Source of the DNA: Acetobacterium paludosum
GTDB lineage: Bacteria > Bacillota > Clostridia > Eubacteriales > Eubacteriaceae
Length of the DNA stretch: 64,000 nucleotides
Reading direction: 5' to 3'
Assembly: GCF_008086595.1 (NCBI RefSeq)
Contig: NZ_RXYA01000006.1
Coordinates: forward strand, 1-64,000
Shown: positions 51,935 to 60,899 of the stretch, one piece after another
Numbering within the stretch: position 1 is the stretch's first letter
How the letters are laid out: every line of letters begins with the position of its first letter
Made by a program: the position numbers and the translations under genes
Notes under the pieces: generated by a model
The model's database searches: none
Told to the model about the DNA's origin: nothing
The model's input: the letters and a program-made list of their open reading frames with translations, nothing else

Positions 51935-52972
51935 ATGAAAGCAGCAGTTTTAGAAAAAGCAGGAAAATTGGAAATAAATGACCTGGAGATGCCCGTATGT
52001 GGGGATGATGAGATTTTGGTTAAGATAAAAGTGTGTAATATTGGCAAAATGGATATTAGATGCGCTACCCTGGGTCAGCGAGATCTTGTATATCCAAGAG
52101 TACTGGGTCGTGAAATAGCCGGAATTATCACCCAAAAGGGTAAAGAGGCAGTTGGTTATCAGGTTGGGCAGCGGGTTCATGTTCATCCGAAAATTGTCTG
52201 TGGAAAATGTGAATACTGTAAAGAAAGATCGGATAATTTATGCGACCAAGTCCAGATTATGGGATTTAATTTGGATGGCGGTTTTCAGGAATTTTTGAGA
52301 ATTCCTTCAGAAGGAGTTAAGGGAAAAATTCTTAATGTCATCGACAATGATGATCTGAATTTTGGAGAAATCTCATTTATTGAACCGTTGGCATGTTGCG
52401 TTAATATTCAGGATTCTCTTAAACTGAAGCCATCATCAGTGATGGTTATTATCGGTGGCGGTCGCATGGGAGTACTTAATCTATTGGTAGCAAAAGCTTC
52501 GGGGATAAAAAAAGTACTGCTTATTGAAAAAAATGAGGAGCGTCGAAAGTCAGGTTTGGAACTAGGTTTTGATGAAGTGTTCGGCGAAAAACAGGAAGAT
52601 ATCATTGAACAGATAAAAGCTGTCACCAAAGACCAGGGAGCGGATGTGGTTATCCCCTGTTGCCCAGGACCCAATGCCTTGAACCTGGCTATGAAGATTT
52701 TACGCAAAAAAGGACAGTTAGGCTATTTCAGTGGGGTTATTAATGAGGAAGGGGTTCAGCCGGATATCAATCTGATTCATTATAAAGAAATTTCAGTGAT
52801 CGGAACTTACGGTTCCAGCCGGGCTCATAGCCGGAAGGCGAAGGCCTTGCTGGAATCTGGAAAAATTAATGTGAAACCGCTTATTTCCCATTACGTCAGT
52901 CTGGATGATTTGGCTTTGGGAATGGAATATGTTAAAAATTGCGATGGTTATTCAACAATTGTAAAAATTTAA
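51935..52972 (+). CDS. Zinc-type medium-chain dehydrogenase under cobalamin control
   Basis: The 345-residue MDR-family protein has the structural-zinc lobe CGKCEYCKERSDNLC (about 90-104, four cysteines) and the NAD-binding Rossmann IIGGGRMGVLN (about 168-178). The catalytic zinc region begins normally with a cysteine (VCNIGKMD, C33), but the usual GHE is GRE in VLGREIAG (about 58-64). A normal zinc-ligand histidine is therefore replaced by arginine. The reaction is oxidation or reduction of an unknown alcohol or polyol. The cobalamin riboswitch is unusual for this family and ties it to B12 synthesis or to B12-dependent metabolism. GRE may mean altered catalysis. Confidence 0.85.
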   Translation: MKAAVLEKAGKLEINDLEMPVCGDDEILVKIKVCNIGKMDIRCATLGQRDLVYPRVLGREIAGIITQKGKEAVGYQVGQRVHVHPKIVCGKCEYCKERSDNLCDQVQIMGFNLDGGFQEFLRIPSEGVKGKILNVIDNDDLNFGEISFIEPLACCVNIQDSLKLKPSSVMVIIGGGRMGVLNLLVAKASGIKKVLLIEKNEERRKSGLELGFDEVFGEKQEDIIEQIKAVTKDQGADVVIPCCPGPNALNLAMKILRKKGQLGYFSGVINEEGVQPDINLIHYKEISVIGTYGSSRAHSRKAKALLESGKINVKPLISHYVSLDDLALGMEYVKNCDGYSTIVKI

Positions 52973-53063
52973 AGATCAGAAAGAAAAACTGAAAAGATTA
53001 TTTTGTCTGAATCAAGGGATTTTTATAGGTGTTTTGAATAAAAGATGATAAAATAAATAGAAA

Positions 53064-53106
53064 CTTATCCACAATTACCGGCGAAAATGAAAGAATTGTG
53101 GATAAG
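53064..53106. promoter_or_regulatory. Inverted pair of perfect DnaA-box sequences (or hairpin)
   Basis: TTATCCACA (53065-53073) and its complement TGTGGATAA (53097-53105) lie within complementary 13-base arms. Both match the consensus DnaA box exactly. No T run follows, so it is not an ordinary terminator. It may bind DnaA as a titration or regulatory site, or may simply form a hairpin in the leader of the 5'-nucleotidase mRNA. Confidence 0.45.
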
Positions 53107-53182
53107 TGAAGATGTTCGAATGTACGACACGCTGAAATAAGACCATTGCATTAGAGAAAAATGAACAGAGGAGCGAAGCATC

Positions 53183-54094
53183 ATGCATAAATTTGAAAAC
53201 TGTTTAGTGGTTGGTATATCGTCCCGGGCGCTTTTTGATTTAGAAGAAGAAAATCAGATTTTTAATACAGACGGCGTTGAGGCCTATGCACAATATCAAA
53301 TTGAACACGAAAACGATATTTTAAGTCCCGGCACTGGGTTTGATTTAATCCGGGCTTTGCTTAATCTTAATGAGATCGAGCCGGAGAAACGAAAAACTGA
53401 AATTATTGTTATGTCCAAAAACAGTGCTGATACCAGTCTGCGGATTTTTAACTCGATCAAATATTATAATCTGGACATTACTAGAGCCGCTTTGGTCAGC
53501 GGGGCTTTTCTGTCACCTTATTTGGAGGCGTTTCAAACCGACTTGTTTTTATCAGCTAACGAGGAAGATGTTCAAGAGGCCATTAACTCGGGAGTAGCGG
53601 CCGGAATCATCTATACTGAGCATCTGCCCAGCGAAAAAATAAAAGAAATTGATCAAATTCGAATTGCTTTTGATGGCGATGCGGTTCTTTTTTCTGATGC
53701 TTCTGAAAAAATTTATCAGGCCCAGGGAATTGAAGCTTTTCAGGAATATGAGGCCAAAAATGCCAAGAACCCTTTGCCGGAAGGACCCTTTGCCAAATTT
53801 TTAAAAACACTGTCCACCCTTCAAAAGCAGTTCGATAAAAATCAGGCTCCGATTCGAACGGCATTGGTAACCGCTCGAAATGCACCGGCTCACGAACGGG
53901 TAATCCGAACCCTAAGAGCCTGGGATGTACGGATTGATGAGGCTTTTTTTCTCGGCGGAATGGAAAAACAGGATGTCCTGAAGGCTTTTGGCGCCCATAT
54001 TTATTTTGACGACCAGGCGATTCATACGGATGCAACATCGGAGTTTGTTCCTTCGGCCCGGGTGCCGGCTAAAATTAAAATAAATGAAGAATAG
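53183..54094 (+). CDS. 5'-nucleotidase (PF06189 type)
   Basis: The 303-residue protein resembles the bacterial and eukaryotic cytosolic 5'-nucleotidase family (PF06189), which dephosphorylates nucleoside monophosphates such as AMP. Blocks seen are LVVGISSRALFDLEEENQIF, ILSPGTGFDLIRALLNLN, IVMSKNSADTSLRIFNSI, RIAFDGDAVLFSD (haloacid dehalogenase-like aspartates) and FFLGGMEKQDVLKAFGAHIYFDD near the end. The ATG follows GAGGAG at some distance. It is monocistronic and ends in a clear terminator. Confidence 0.88.
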   Translation: MHKFENCLVVGISSRALFDLEEENQIFNTDGVEAYAQYQIEHENDILSPGTGFDLIRALLNLNEIEPEKRKTEIIVMSKNSADTSLRIFNSIKYYNLDITRAALVSGAFLSPYLEAFQTDLFLSANEEDVQEAINSGVAAGIIYTEHLPSEKIKEIDQIRIAFDGDAVLFSDASEKIYQAQGIEAFQEYEAKNAKNPLPEGPFAKFLKTLSTLQKQFDKNQAPIRTALVTARNAPAHERVIRTLRAWDVRIDEAFFLGGMEKQDVLKAFGAHIYFDDQAIHTDATSEFVPSARVPAKIKINEE

Positions 54095-54109
54095 GCTTGT
54101 TGACAAAAT

Positions 54110-54144
54110 AAAAAAGAATCCTTGGAAAGAAAGGATTCTTTTTT
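54110..54144 (+). terminator. Terminator of the 5'-nucleotidase gene
   Basis: AAAAAAGAATCCTT (54110-54123) pairs perfectly with AAGGATTCTTTTTT (54131-54144). Confidence 0.9.
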
Positions 54145-54325
54145 GAGAGAGAGAGGATTGTTTGTTTTTCAATCTATATTAAACTGATTAATTATGGAAA
54201 GTTAATTAATCGGTGTTAAATCATTACGCTTAGTTTATCCCTTGTATGTGGTCAAGTGTTGATAGTTATGTGAAAATTATGTGAATTCAGTGTAAAAATT
54301 ATTTCAAGGTAAAATATTTTGTTTT

Positions 54326-54367
54326 AGCCCCTAATTTAAATCATATTTTAAATTAGGGGATTTTTTT
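54326..54367 (+). terminator. Terminator-like hairpin without an upstream gene
   Basis: CCCCTAATTT (54329-54338) pairs with AAATTAGGGG (54350-54359), followed by seven T. The nearest gene ends 230 bases earlier at its own terminator, so this hairpin may end an untranslated transcript or guard the methyltransferase promoter. Confidence 0.65.
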
Positions 54368-54418
54368 ATGAAACGTATTTTGTAGTTGTTAAAAATTAAA
54401 AAAAATACAATAAAATGA

Positions 54419-54447
54419 TTGACAAATATAAAAGAATCACTTACACT
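54419..54447 (+). promoter_or_regulatory. Promoter of the corrinoid methyltransferase operon
   Basis: TTGACA (54419-54424) and TACACT (54442-54447) are 17 bases apart. The start is expected near 54454, at the edge of the direct repeat described next. Confidence 0.6.
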
Positions 54448-54458
54448 ATCCTTACAAA

Positions 54459-54488
54459 ACATATATGAAAGATATGACATATATGAAA
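54459..54488 (+). promoter_or_regulatory. Direct repeat in the methyltransferase leader, shared with metY
   Basis: ACATATATGAAA occurs at 54459-54470 and 54477-54488 (18-bp period), immediately after the expected transcription start. A related AAAACATATA...ATATATGAAATA element lies at the same place in front of metY (60936-60962). It is a candidate operator or mRNA element for co-regulation. Confidence 0.5.
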
Positions 54489-54505
54489 TATAGGGAGGAC
54501 TTAGA

Positions 54506-55171
54506 ATGTCAATAAACAAAGAGGAATTATACAATAAACTGGCTGAAGCTGTGCTCAATATGGAAGAAGAAGAAACAGTTGCACTCAGCAAACAGGTTAT
54601 CGCTGAGAACCTGGATGCATATGAGGCAATCGTTAATGGATTGACCGTTGGGATGAATCAGGCCGGAAAACTTTTTGATGAAGAAGAATATTTTGTACCA
54701 GAACTGCTAATCTGTTCTGATGCCATGTATGCCGGATTGGAAATATTGAAACCCCATATAAAAACTAAAGATAACGCGATCAAACGAAAAGCAGTGATTG
54801 GCGTTATTGAAGGGGATACCCATGATATTGGAAAAAATCTTGTCAAGATCATGCTTGAAACCGGCGGCTTTGATGTTATCGATTTGGGTAGAGATGTTGC
54901 ACCGGCAACCTTTGTTGAAAAGGCTAAGGAGGAAAAGGCCGAATTTATTGTGGTCTCCACTTTGATGACAACAACAATGGAAGGTATGAATGAAGTAATT
55001 GAGATTCTAAACGAAGAAGATATTAGAGACGATTATAAAGTATTAATCGGCGGCGGTCCAATATCACAGGGCTATGCAGATAAAATTGGCGCAGATGGAT
55101 ACGCCGAAAATGCAGCAGAGGCGGTAAAATTGGCAAATAGATTAGTAGCAGCCTATGGAAACGAGATCTAA
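54506..55171 (+). CDS. Corrinoid protein of a methyltransferase system
   Basis: The 221-residue protein is of the MtaC/MtbC/MttC type. It has an N-terminal helical cap (about 1-88) and a B12-binding Rossmann domain. The cobalt-ligating histidine lies in EGDTHDIGKN (D104, H106, G109), with VVSTLMTTTM and VLIGGGPIS holding the nucleotide tail. It carries the methyl group as methyl-Co(III) between two methyltransferases. The ATG follows GGGAGG. It is the first gene of the cluster, with a URO-D-type methyltransferase next. The methyl donor is not evident. Confidence 0.93.
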   Translation: MSINKEELYNKLAEAVLNMEEEETVALSKQVIAENLDAYEAIVNGLTVGMNQAGKLFDEEEYFVPELLICSDAMYAGLEILKPHIKTKDNAIKRKAVIGVIEGDTHDIGKNLVKIMLETGGFDVIDLGRDVAPATFVEKAKEEKAEFIVVSTLMTTTMEGMNEVIEILNEEDIRDDYKVLIGGGPISQGYADKIGADGYAENAAEAVKLANRLVAAYGNEI

Positions 55172-55236
55172 TATAGAATAAAACGACTGTAAAACGAAAA
55201 TACAGTGTAAAGACTATTAACAGGAGGAAATCAAAT

Positions 55237-56304
55237 ATGTCATTGATACAAAGAAAAGAAGAATTAACTTCCCTGGAGAGGGTTGTCCGAACTCTGGAAC
55301 GCAAAGAGGTAGATCGAATACCGGCAGTGCCACTCGTTTGCGGTGCCTCATACAGAGTTCTGGGAACGCGATATGATAAATGGTCCAACGATGCAGAATT
55401 GGCAACCCAAAGTTTACTTGCCGCACAGGAATTAATTGGACAGGACGCCTTTCTATTGCTTGTTGATCTTTCTGTTGAAGCGGCTGATTTTGGCCAGGAA
55501 CTTATTTTCCCGAGATACAGCACCGCTTATCCGGATTTTAATAACCAATTCATTAAAACCTATGACGACTATAACAAGATTAAAAAAATTAACCCCCGAG
55601 AAACAAAACGGATGAAACAAGTCATTGATATTATCAAAGGCCTTTCCGCAGCAAAGGGAAATGAAGTGGCAATTCTGGGATTTGTTTATGGCCCATTAGG
55701 CGTATTGTCGCAGATTAGAGGCCATAAGAACTTATTTGTGGATCTCATTAAGCATCCCGATGAAGTTTTAGCAGCGGTTGACACAATAACCGATGTGCTG
55801 GTGGAGTATGCCATTGCCCAGGTTGAAGCAGGCGCGCATTCAGTTTGTATCGATCCGTTATATTCTTCAGGAACTGTTCTTAGAAACACGACCTGGGAGA
55901 AATTTGAAGGACCGTATTTAAAAAGAATAACTGATGCTATCCGTAAAACGGGGGCGGCGGTATCCATCCACAATTGCGGTGATGGGGTATACTTTGAAGA
56001 AGTCATAAAATGGTCAGATCCTGTTGCAATATCCGTTGCTCATCCAGCCCATGGATCTAAAACTTGGGAAGAGCATGCTAAAGCATGGGGAGATAAAGTC
56101 ATTACGATTGGCTATTCTGATCCGGCCGAAACAGGTTTGGTTTTTACAGCGGATGAAGTATTGGAAGATTGCAAAAATCAAATTGATACCTTTAAAAAAT
56201 ATAATGCCGGATTCATTCTTTCCACTGGTTGTGAATTCCCGCCAAATGGGAACTTGTTAAATGCCGCTGCGATGGTTGAAGCATCTAAGCGCTACGGACG
56301 ATAA
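55237..56304 (+). CDS. URO-D-family (MtaA/CmuA-like) methyltransferase 1
   Basis: The 355-residue member of the uroporphyrinogen decarboxylase superfamily has the zinc motif used by methylcobamide:thiol methyltransferases. H245 and C247 are in SIHNCGDG, and C332 is in STGCEFP. Zinc-bound thiolates are methylated or demethylated by these enzymes with a corrinoid protein as partner. The first residues RKEELTSLERVVRTLERKEVDRIPAVP are typical. It lies 65 bases after the corrinoid protein gene behind AGGAGG, so it is the likely direct partner. Whether it works on a donor methyl-thiol or on an acceptor is open. Confidence 0.88.
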   Translation: MSLIQRKEELTSLERVVRTLERKEVDRIPAVPLVCGASYRVLGTRYDKWSNDAELATQSLLAAQELIGQDAFLLLVDLSVEAADFGQELIFPRYSTAYPDFNNQFIKTYDDYNKIKKINPRETKRMKQVIDIIKGLSAAKGNEVAILGFVYGPLGVLSQIRGHKNLFVDLIKHPDEVLAAVDTITDVLVEYAIAQVEAGAHSVCIDPLYSSGTVLRNTTWEKFEGPYLKRITDAIRKTGAAVSIHNCGDGVYFEEVIKWSDPVAISVAHPAHGSKTWEEHAKAWGDKVITIGYSDPAETGLVFTADEVLEDCKNQIDTFKKYNAGFILSTGCEFPPNGNLLNAAAMVEASKRYGR

Positions 56305-56392
56305 AATTATAAAGTGATTACAAAATCTGGTGATTATTATTAATATTTTGGGATTCAGACAGCTATTTTGTGTTTGAGTTTGCTGAAAATTC

Positions 56393-56436
56393 ACACGCTT
56401 AAGGTGAACACCAAACGGGTGTTCACCTTAACGTGT
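56393..56436 (+). other. Stable hairpin between methyltransferase and cobW genes
   Basis: ACACGCTTAAGGTGAACACC (56393-56412) pairs with GGTGTTCACCTTAACGTGT (56418-56436) with one bulged base. No T run follows, so it may be a processing or stabilising hairpin or a partial terminator within the operon rather than its end. Confidence 0.6.
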
Positions 56437-56510
56437 ATTTGGGATTATTCAGCAAATCAGACAGATTTAATGATCATTTATAAATAATTACAAATAGATT
56501 AGGAAGTGGA

Positions 56511-57467
56511 ATGATGACGATACAAATTGATATTTTTTCCGGCTTTTTTGGTGCCGGGAAAACGACCTTAATTAAAAAGCTGATTGACGAAAAAGTGTAC
56601 TCGAAAAAAGTAATGATTATCGAAAACGAATTTGGAGATATTCCCATTGATGGAGAATTCTTAAAAAAATTCAATATTGAAATAAAAGAAATAAAAGCGG
56701 GCTGCATTTGCTGTTCAACCGCGAATGATTTTAATGATACATTGATCGAAATTATTGATGCAAAAGAAACAGAACGCATTATTATCGAACCTTCCGGGGT
56801 TGGAAAACTTTCAGAAATCGTTAAAATTGTAAAAAAAGTCGAAGCAGAAAATGATGCCCGGCTTAACATGGTTATTTCAGCCGTTGACGTGACGATGTAT
56901 GAAGAATTCAGTAATTTATTCAGTGAATTTTATGAAGACCAGGTTATCCATGCAAGTACGGTCGTTTTAAGCCGCACCCAAAGCGTTAACGATGAAGAAC
57001 TGCAAGTGGTTGTTTCAAAAATAAGAGAACTCAACGAAAAAGCGCAAATCATCACAACACCCTGGGATGATCTAAATGGGATTGAATTGGTTGAACTGTC
57101 AGAAGCGGATGTAAAACAGGAAACATTGAAAGAAGCGTTCACTGAAATAACAACGGATGAAGTTGAATACGATCCCGAACGGCCCCATGACCATGACCAT
57201 GATGAGTTTACAAGCTGGGGCATTGAAACACCAAAAGTTTATTCTTTAGATGAATTGACAAGCATCTTTCAGGGGCTGAAAAACGAAGAAAAATATGGAA
57301 AAGTGGTGCGATCAAAAGGAAAAGTTCAGGTGGATAGTGATCATTGGATCGAGTTTGATTTTGTCCCCAGACAATTTGAAATAAGAGCATCGGAACCGGA
57401 TCACACTGGCCGAATAACGGTAATAGGCCATGATTTAAACAAAGAGAACCTGATTAATATTTTTTAA
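56511..57467 (+). CDS. CobW-type G3E GTPase (metallochaperone family)
   Basis: The 318-residue protein has the P-loop GFFGAGKTTLIKK (11-23), the E-N-E-F-G motif (38-42), the metal-binding CxCC motif as C65-I-C67-C68 in AGCICCST, and a C-terminal CobW_C domain. A histidine-rich stretch PHDHDHDE lies at about residue 225. G3E GTPases deliver metals such as zinc, cobalt or nickel to target enzymes. In this operon a plausible client is the zinc site of the URO-D methyltransferases or the cobalt centre, but that is inference. The next gene starts one base after the stop. Confidence 0.9.
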   Translation: MMTIQIDIFSGFFGAGKTTLIKKLIDEKVYSKKVMIIENEFGDIPIDGEFLKKFNIEIKEIKAGCICCSTANDFNDTLIEIIDAKETERIIIEPSGVGKLSEIVKIVKKVEAENDARLNMVISAVDVTMYEEFSNLFSEFYEDQVIHASTVVLSRTQSVNDEELQVVVSKIRELNEKAQIITTPWDDLNGIELVELSEADVKQETLKEAFTEITTDEVEYDPERPHDHDHDEFTSWGIETPKVYSLDELTSIFQGLKNEEKYGKVVRSKGKVQVDSDHWIEFDFVPRQFEIRASEPDHTGRITVIGHDLNKENLINIF

Positions 57468-57468
57468 G

Positions 57469-58134
57469 ATGAAGATAAAAGTAATCGCATGTGAGGTAAT
57501 GAAAGAAGAAATTCAGGCTATCGAAGGATTAGATGACCTGGATTTCGAGTTCGTTTCGATGGATTTTCATCTTTATCCGAAAAAGTTGAAAACTGAATTA
57601 CAAAGAATTATTGATCAGTCCCGGGGCTATGACAAAATTATTTTAGCCTTTGGTTTATGCGGCGGGGCAGCGAATGGCTTAAAGGCAACAAACTGCGAGC
57701 TGGTCATACCCAGAGTCCATGATTGTATTTCGATATTTTTATGCCCGAAAAATGGTTGCGTCTGTGATTTCAAAAAAGAAATTGGCACGTTTTATCTCAG
57801 CAATGGATGGATGATTACCGAGAAATCAATTTTATCCGATTATCAGCGCATTTTACAAAAGTTTGGGCCCCAGAAAGCCAATAAAATATTAAATAGAATG
57901 TATGACGGTTATAAAAAAATTCTGTTTATTGAAACCGGCGGGGTCCGTCAGGATGAGGTTATCCGCCAGTCAAAAGAAATTGCTGAATTATTTAAAGCGG
58001 AGTATGAAACCATCCAGGGGCAATCTGCTTTTATTGAAAAAATTATCAGCGGACCCTGGGATGAAGAAAATTTTATTACGGTAGCTGCCCAGGGGATTAT
58101 AACAGAAGAGGATTTTGGGATTAATGCAAAATAA
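57469..58134 (+). CDS. DUF1638 protein
   Basis: The 221-residue protein of the DUF1638 family begins KIKVIACEVMKEEIQAI and has the central ILAFGLCGGAANGL block (about 62-75), VIPRVHDCISIFL and several conserved cysteines (KNGCVCDFKK), then LFIETGGVRQDEVI. The family has no assigned biochemical function but is often found beside corrinoid-dependent methyltransferase genes. The cysteines may bind metal or a methylthiol. The start lies directly after the cobW stop, so expression is coupled. Confidence 0.85.
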   Translation: MKIKVIACEVMKEEIQAIEGLDDLDFEFVSMDFHLYPKKLKTELQRIIDQSRGYDKIILAFGLCGGAANGLKATNCELVIPRVHDCISIFLCPKNGCVCDFKKEIGTFYLSNGWMITEKSILSDYQRILQKFGPQKANKILNRMYDGYKKILFIETGGVRQDEVIRQSKEIAELFKAEYETIQGQSAFIEKIISGPWDEENFITVAAQGIITEEDFGINAK

Positions 58135-58165
58135 TTTCAATAAGGAAAGAAAGAGGAATTAAATA

Positions 58166-59188
58166 ATGAACGATTTAACACCAAAAGAACGGATATTTCG
58201 TTCTTTAAAAAAGCAAACAGTGGATAGGGCGCCGGTTATTTGCCCGGGAGGAATGATGAACGCCGCGATTGTTGAAGTCATGAATAAAACCGGACACACT
58301 TTGCCTGAGGGCCATCATGACAGCAAAATAATGGCTGCGTTGGCAAATGATGTCCATCTAAACACCGGTTTTGAGAATTTTGGCATACCGTTTTGTATGA
58401 CTGTTGAGGCAGAGGTGTTGGGGAGCGAAATAAATTACGGAACTCTTTCCTGCGAACCCAAGATACAAAGGGAAGTATTTTCCTCTGTAACAGACGTTGT
58501 CTATAGAGAATCAGGGGCAATGGAAAAGAACGCAAGAGTCAATGCAATTATTGAGGCGACTTATGCATTATCAAAAAGATATCCGGATGTTCCGGTCTTT
58601 GGAAGTGTTACCGGTCCGCTTAGCACCTCGGCATCGCTGGTTGATCCCATTCCCTTTTTGAAAGAGCTGAGAAAAAACCGGGATGGAGCTCACCGCGTCA
58701 TTGATTATGTCAGCGATCAGATTATCGAATATGCAAAATTGATGATCGAAAATGGCGCAAGTGTCATTACGATTGCCGATCCGACTGCAACTGGAGAAAT
58801 ATTAGGACCAACGATGTTTGGCGAATATGCAGTTAAATATTTGAATAAAATTATTGATGCAATCCATGAAACGAATACACCCGTTGTCGTACATATCTGT
58901 GGAAAAATGAATGCGGTAAAAAAATTTGTTCCGCAAATCAAATCTGATGCAATCAGCACCGATTCGTCAATTAGTTTGAAAAAGCTGAAAGAAGAGTATG
59001 GTCAACTGACAACAATGGGCAATCTCAGTACCTACTTATTAGAATTTGGTGAAGCAGAAAAAATTTCAATACTGACGGAAAAGTTGAAAAATGATGGCAT
59101 CGATATAATTTCGCCGGCCTGTGGCCTAAGTACCTCTACGCCATTAAGAAACATCAATGCAATGACAAATAGGGTAAAGGAGTCTTAA
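58166..59188 (+). CDS. URO-D-family (MtaA/CmuA-like) methyltransferase 2
   Basis: The 340-residue protein has the MtaA-type zinc motif H243-x-C245 in VVHICGKM and C319 in SPACGLST. Its start TPKERIFRSLKKQTVDRAPVICPGGMMNAA is typical of MtbA/MtaA proteins. In methanogens such enzymes methylate coenzyme M from a methyl-corrinoid protein. Acetogens lack coenzyme M, so the thiol here must differ (homocysteine, sulfide, methanethiol or tetrahydrofolate-linked partners are possibilities). Its stop overlaps the start of the activator gene as TAATG. Confidence 0.88.
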   Translation: MNDLTPKERIFRSLKKQTVDRAPVICPGGMMNAAIVEVMNKTGHTLPEGHHDSKIMAALANDVHLNTGFENFGIPFCMTVEAEVLGSEINYGTLSCEPKIQREVFSSVTDVVYRESGAMEKNARVNAIIEATYALSKRYPDVPVFGSVTGPLSTSASLVDPIPFLKELRKNRDGAHRVIDYVSDQIIEYAKLMIENGASVITIADPTATGEILGPTMFGEYAVKYLNKIIDAIHETNTPVVVHICGKMNAVKKFVPQIKSDAISTDSSISLKKLKEEYGQLTTMGNLSTYLLEFGEAEKISILTEKLKNDGIDIISPACGLSTSTPLRNINAMTNRVKES

Positions 59189-60882
59189 TGATGGTAAAAG
59201 TAAATTTTGTGGCAGAAAACAAGAGTGTTTTGGTTGCCAAAGGCACAACAATTTTAGAAGCTGCCAAAAAGCTGGAAATTGTTATCGAATCACCATGCAA
59301 TGCTGAAGGTGTCTGTGGTAAATGCAAGGTGCAGGTTTCAAAAGACAGTCTAAAGAACATCGAGCAATATGGAAAACATCAGTTATCAGATCAGGAAAAG
59401 TCGCAAGGATTTGTTCTGTCATGTCAAACGAAGGTAATTGGAAATGTCAATGTTGAAGCGGTTTCCAAGCATCAGAACAAGACGCTGCAAATACTAAATC
59501 ACGGTCAAAGCTTCGATATCGAGGTTGATAGCCTGATCAAAAAAGAGTACGACGGAAACGGAAAAACGATTATTTATGCCGGAGATCAGATTATCGGTGA
59601 GGAAGAAGGCGATACGTCATTACTTAATTTTGGTGTCGTGGTAGATATTGGCACAACCACGTTGGTAGCAACGATCGTTAACATTAATACCGGCGAAGAA
59701 CGCTATTCGGTTTCGGCATTAAACCCCCAGAGCTTGTATGCCCAGGATGTTTTATCCAGAATAAAGTATGCCTCAAGCGAAGAGGGCTTGGACACCATGT
59801 ATTTTGGGATAACCCAGGAAGTCAATAATTTGATCGAAAAAGCGGCAAAACATACGGGAATTGATCGAAACCATATCTATGAAGTTATTTACAGTGGAAA
59901 CACCTGTATGATCCACCTGGCGGCTAAAGTGAATCCCTATTCATTAGGTAAATATCCGTACACGCCATTATTAAGGGGCGGAAGCAGGCTGAGTTATGAC
60001 GAGCATTTATTAAACATTTCAGAAAGCGGAGCAATTTATTTGCCGCCGATTATTTCAGCATTCGTTGGTCCGGATATCACATCGGGGATTTTGGCGACCC
60101 GGCTTCAAGATCGAAAAGGGGTTACCCTGTTTGTTGATATCGGAACAAATGGAGAAATGGTTTTGGCCAGTGACGGGCTTTTAACCGCCACGTCCACTGC
60201 GGCCGGACCGGCTTTTGAAGGCATGAATATTACCTATGGGATGAGAGCCGAAAAAGGAGCCATTGAGTATTTTAATATTGAAGAAGATGGAACGATTGAA
60301 GTAAAAACCATCGAAGACGGAAAACCTGTCGGCATTTGCGGAAGTGGTCTGATCGATATTGTGGGAGAGCTTGTTGCCAATAAAGTAATTGATAAAAGAG
60401 GAAGATTTTCAGCGCCGGAAAACAGCGATTTAAAACAGGGACTCGGCGCCCGAATCGTGAAAATCGATGGAAAAAATGCTTTTGAAGTAGCAAAAGGTAT
60501 TTTTCTTACCCAGAAGGATATCAGACAGGTTCAACTAGCAAAAGGTGCCGTAAGAGCGGGGATTGAATTCTTAATGAATACTAAAAACATTAAAGCCGAG
60601 GATGTCGATAAAATACAAATTGCCGGATCATTCGGCTTTCATTTGAGAGCAGAAAGTCTGATCAATATCGGTTTATTGCCAAAAGAATTTGAAGGCAAGA
60701 TTGATTTTGTCGGCAACACCTCGAAATCAGGCGGCCATGCATTTTTGTTGAACCAAAAATACCGCGATGAAATGGAAGAATTGGTTAAGGAAATTGAAGT
60801 TGTTGAATTGTCAAACGGCGAGAATTTTGACCGGATATTCGTTGATTGTTTATCTTTTGATAAACAGAAAAAAATCGCATAA
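59188..60882 (+). CDS. RACo-type corrinoid activation protein
   Basis: The 564-residue protein has an N-terminal [2Fe-2S] ferredoxin domain, with cysteines C37, C43, C46 and C79 in SPCNAEGVCGKCKV and LSCQT. A linker follows, then a C-terminal ASKHA ATPase domain (DUF4445) with VVDIGTTTLVATIV, FVDIGTNGEMVL and GSGLIDIVGEL. Such proteins use ATP to lift an electron onto an oxidised Co(II) corrinoid and restore Co(I). It ends the operon opened by the corrinoid protein and completes a full donor-corrinoid-acceptor-activator set. The start overlaps the previous stop; a second ATG follows one codon later. Confidence 0.92.
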   Translation: MMVKVNFVAENKSVLVAKGTTILEAAKKLEIVIESPCNAEGVCGKCKVQVSKDSLKNIEQYGKHQLSDQEKSQGFVLSCQTKVIGNVNVEAVSKHQNKTLQILNHGQSFDIEVDSLIKKEYDGNGKTIIYAGDQIIGEEEGDTSLLNFGVVVDIGTTTLVATIVNINTGEERYSVSALNPQSLYAQDVLSRIKYASSEEGLDTMYFGITQEVNNLIEKAAKHTGIDRNHIYEVIYSGNTCMIHLAAKVNPYSLGKYPYTPLLRGGSRLSYDEHLLNISESGAIYLPPIISAFVGPDITSGILATRLQDRKGVTLFVDIGTNGEMVLASDGLLTATSTAAGPAFEGMNITYGMRAEKGAIEYFNIEEDGTIEVKTIEDGKPVGICGSGLIDIVGELVANKVIDKRGRFSAPENSDLKQGLGARIVKIDGKNAFEVAKGIFLTQKDIRQVQLAKGAVRAGIEFLMNTKNIKAEDVDKIQIAGSFGFHLRAESLINIGLLPKEFEGKIDFVGNTSKSGGHAFLLNQKYRDEMEELVKEIEVVELSNGENFDRIFVDCLSFDKQKKIA

Positions 60883-60899
60883 TAAAATCAAAAAAAATA

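Noticed and set aside
53064-53106. Chromosomal replication origin
   Set aside because: Only two DnaA boxes are present and there is no dnaA, dnaN or A/T-rich unwinding region of the usual kind beside them.
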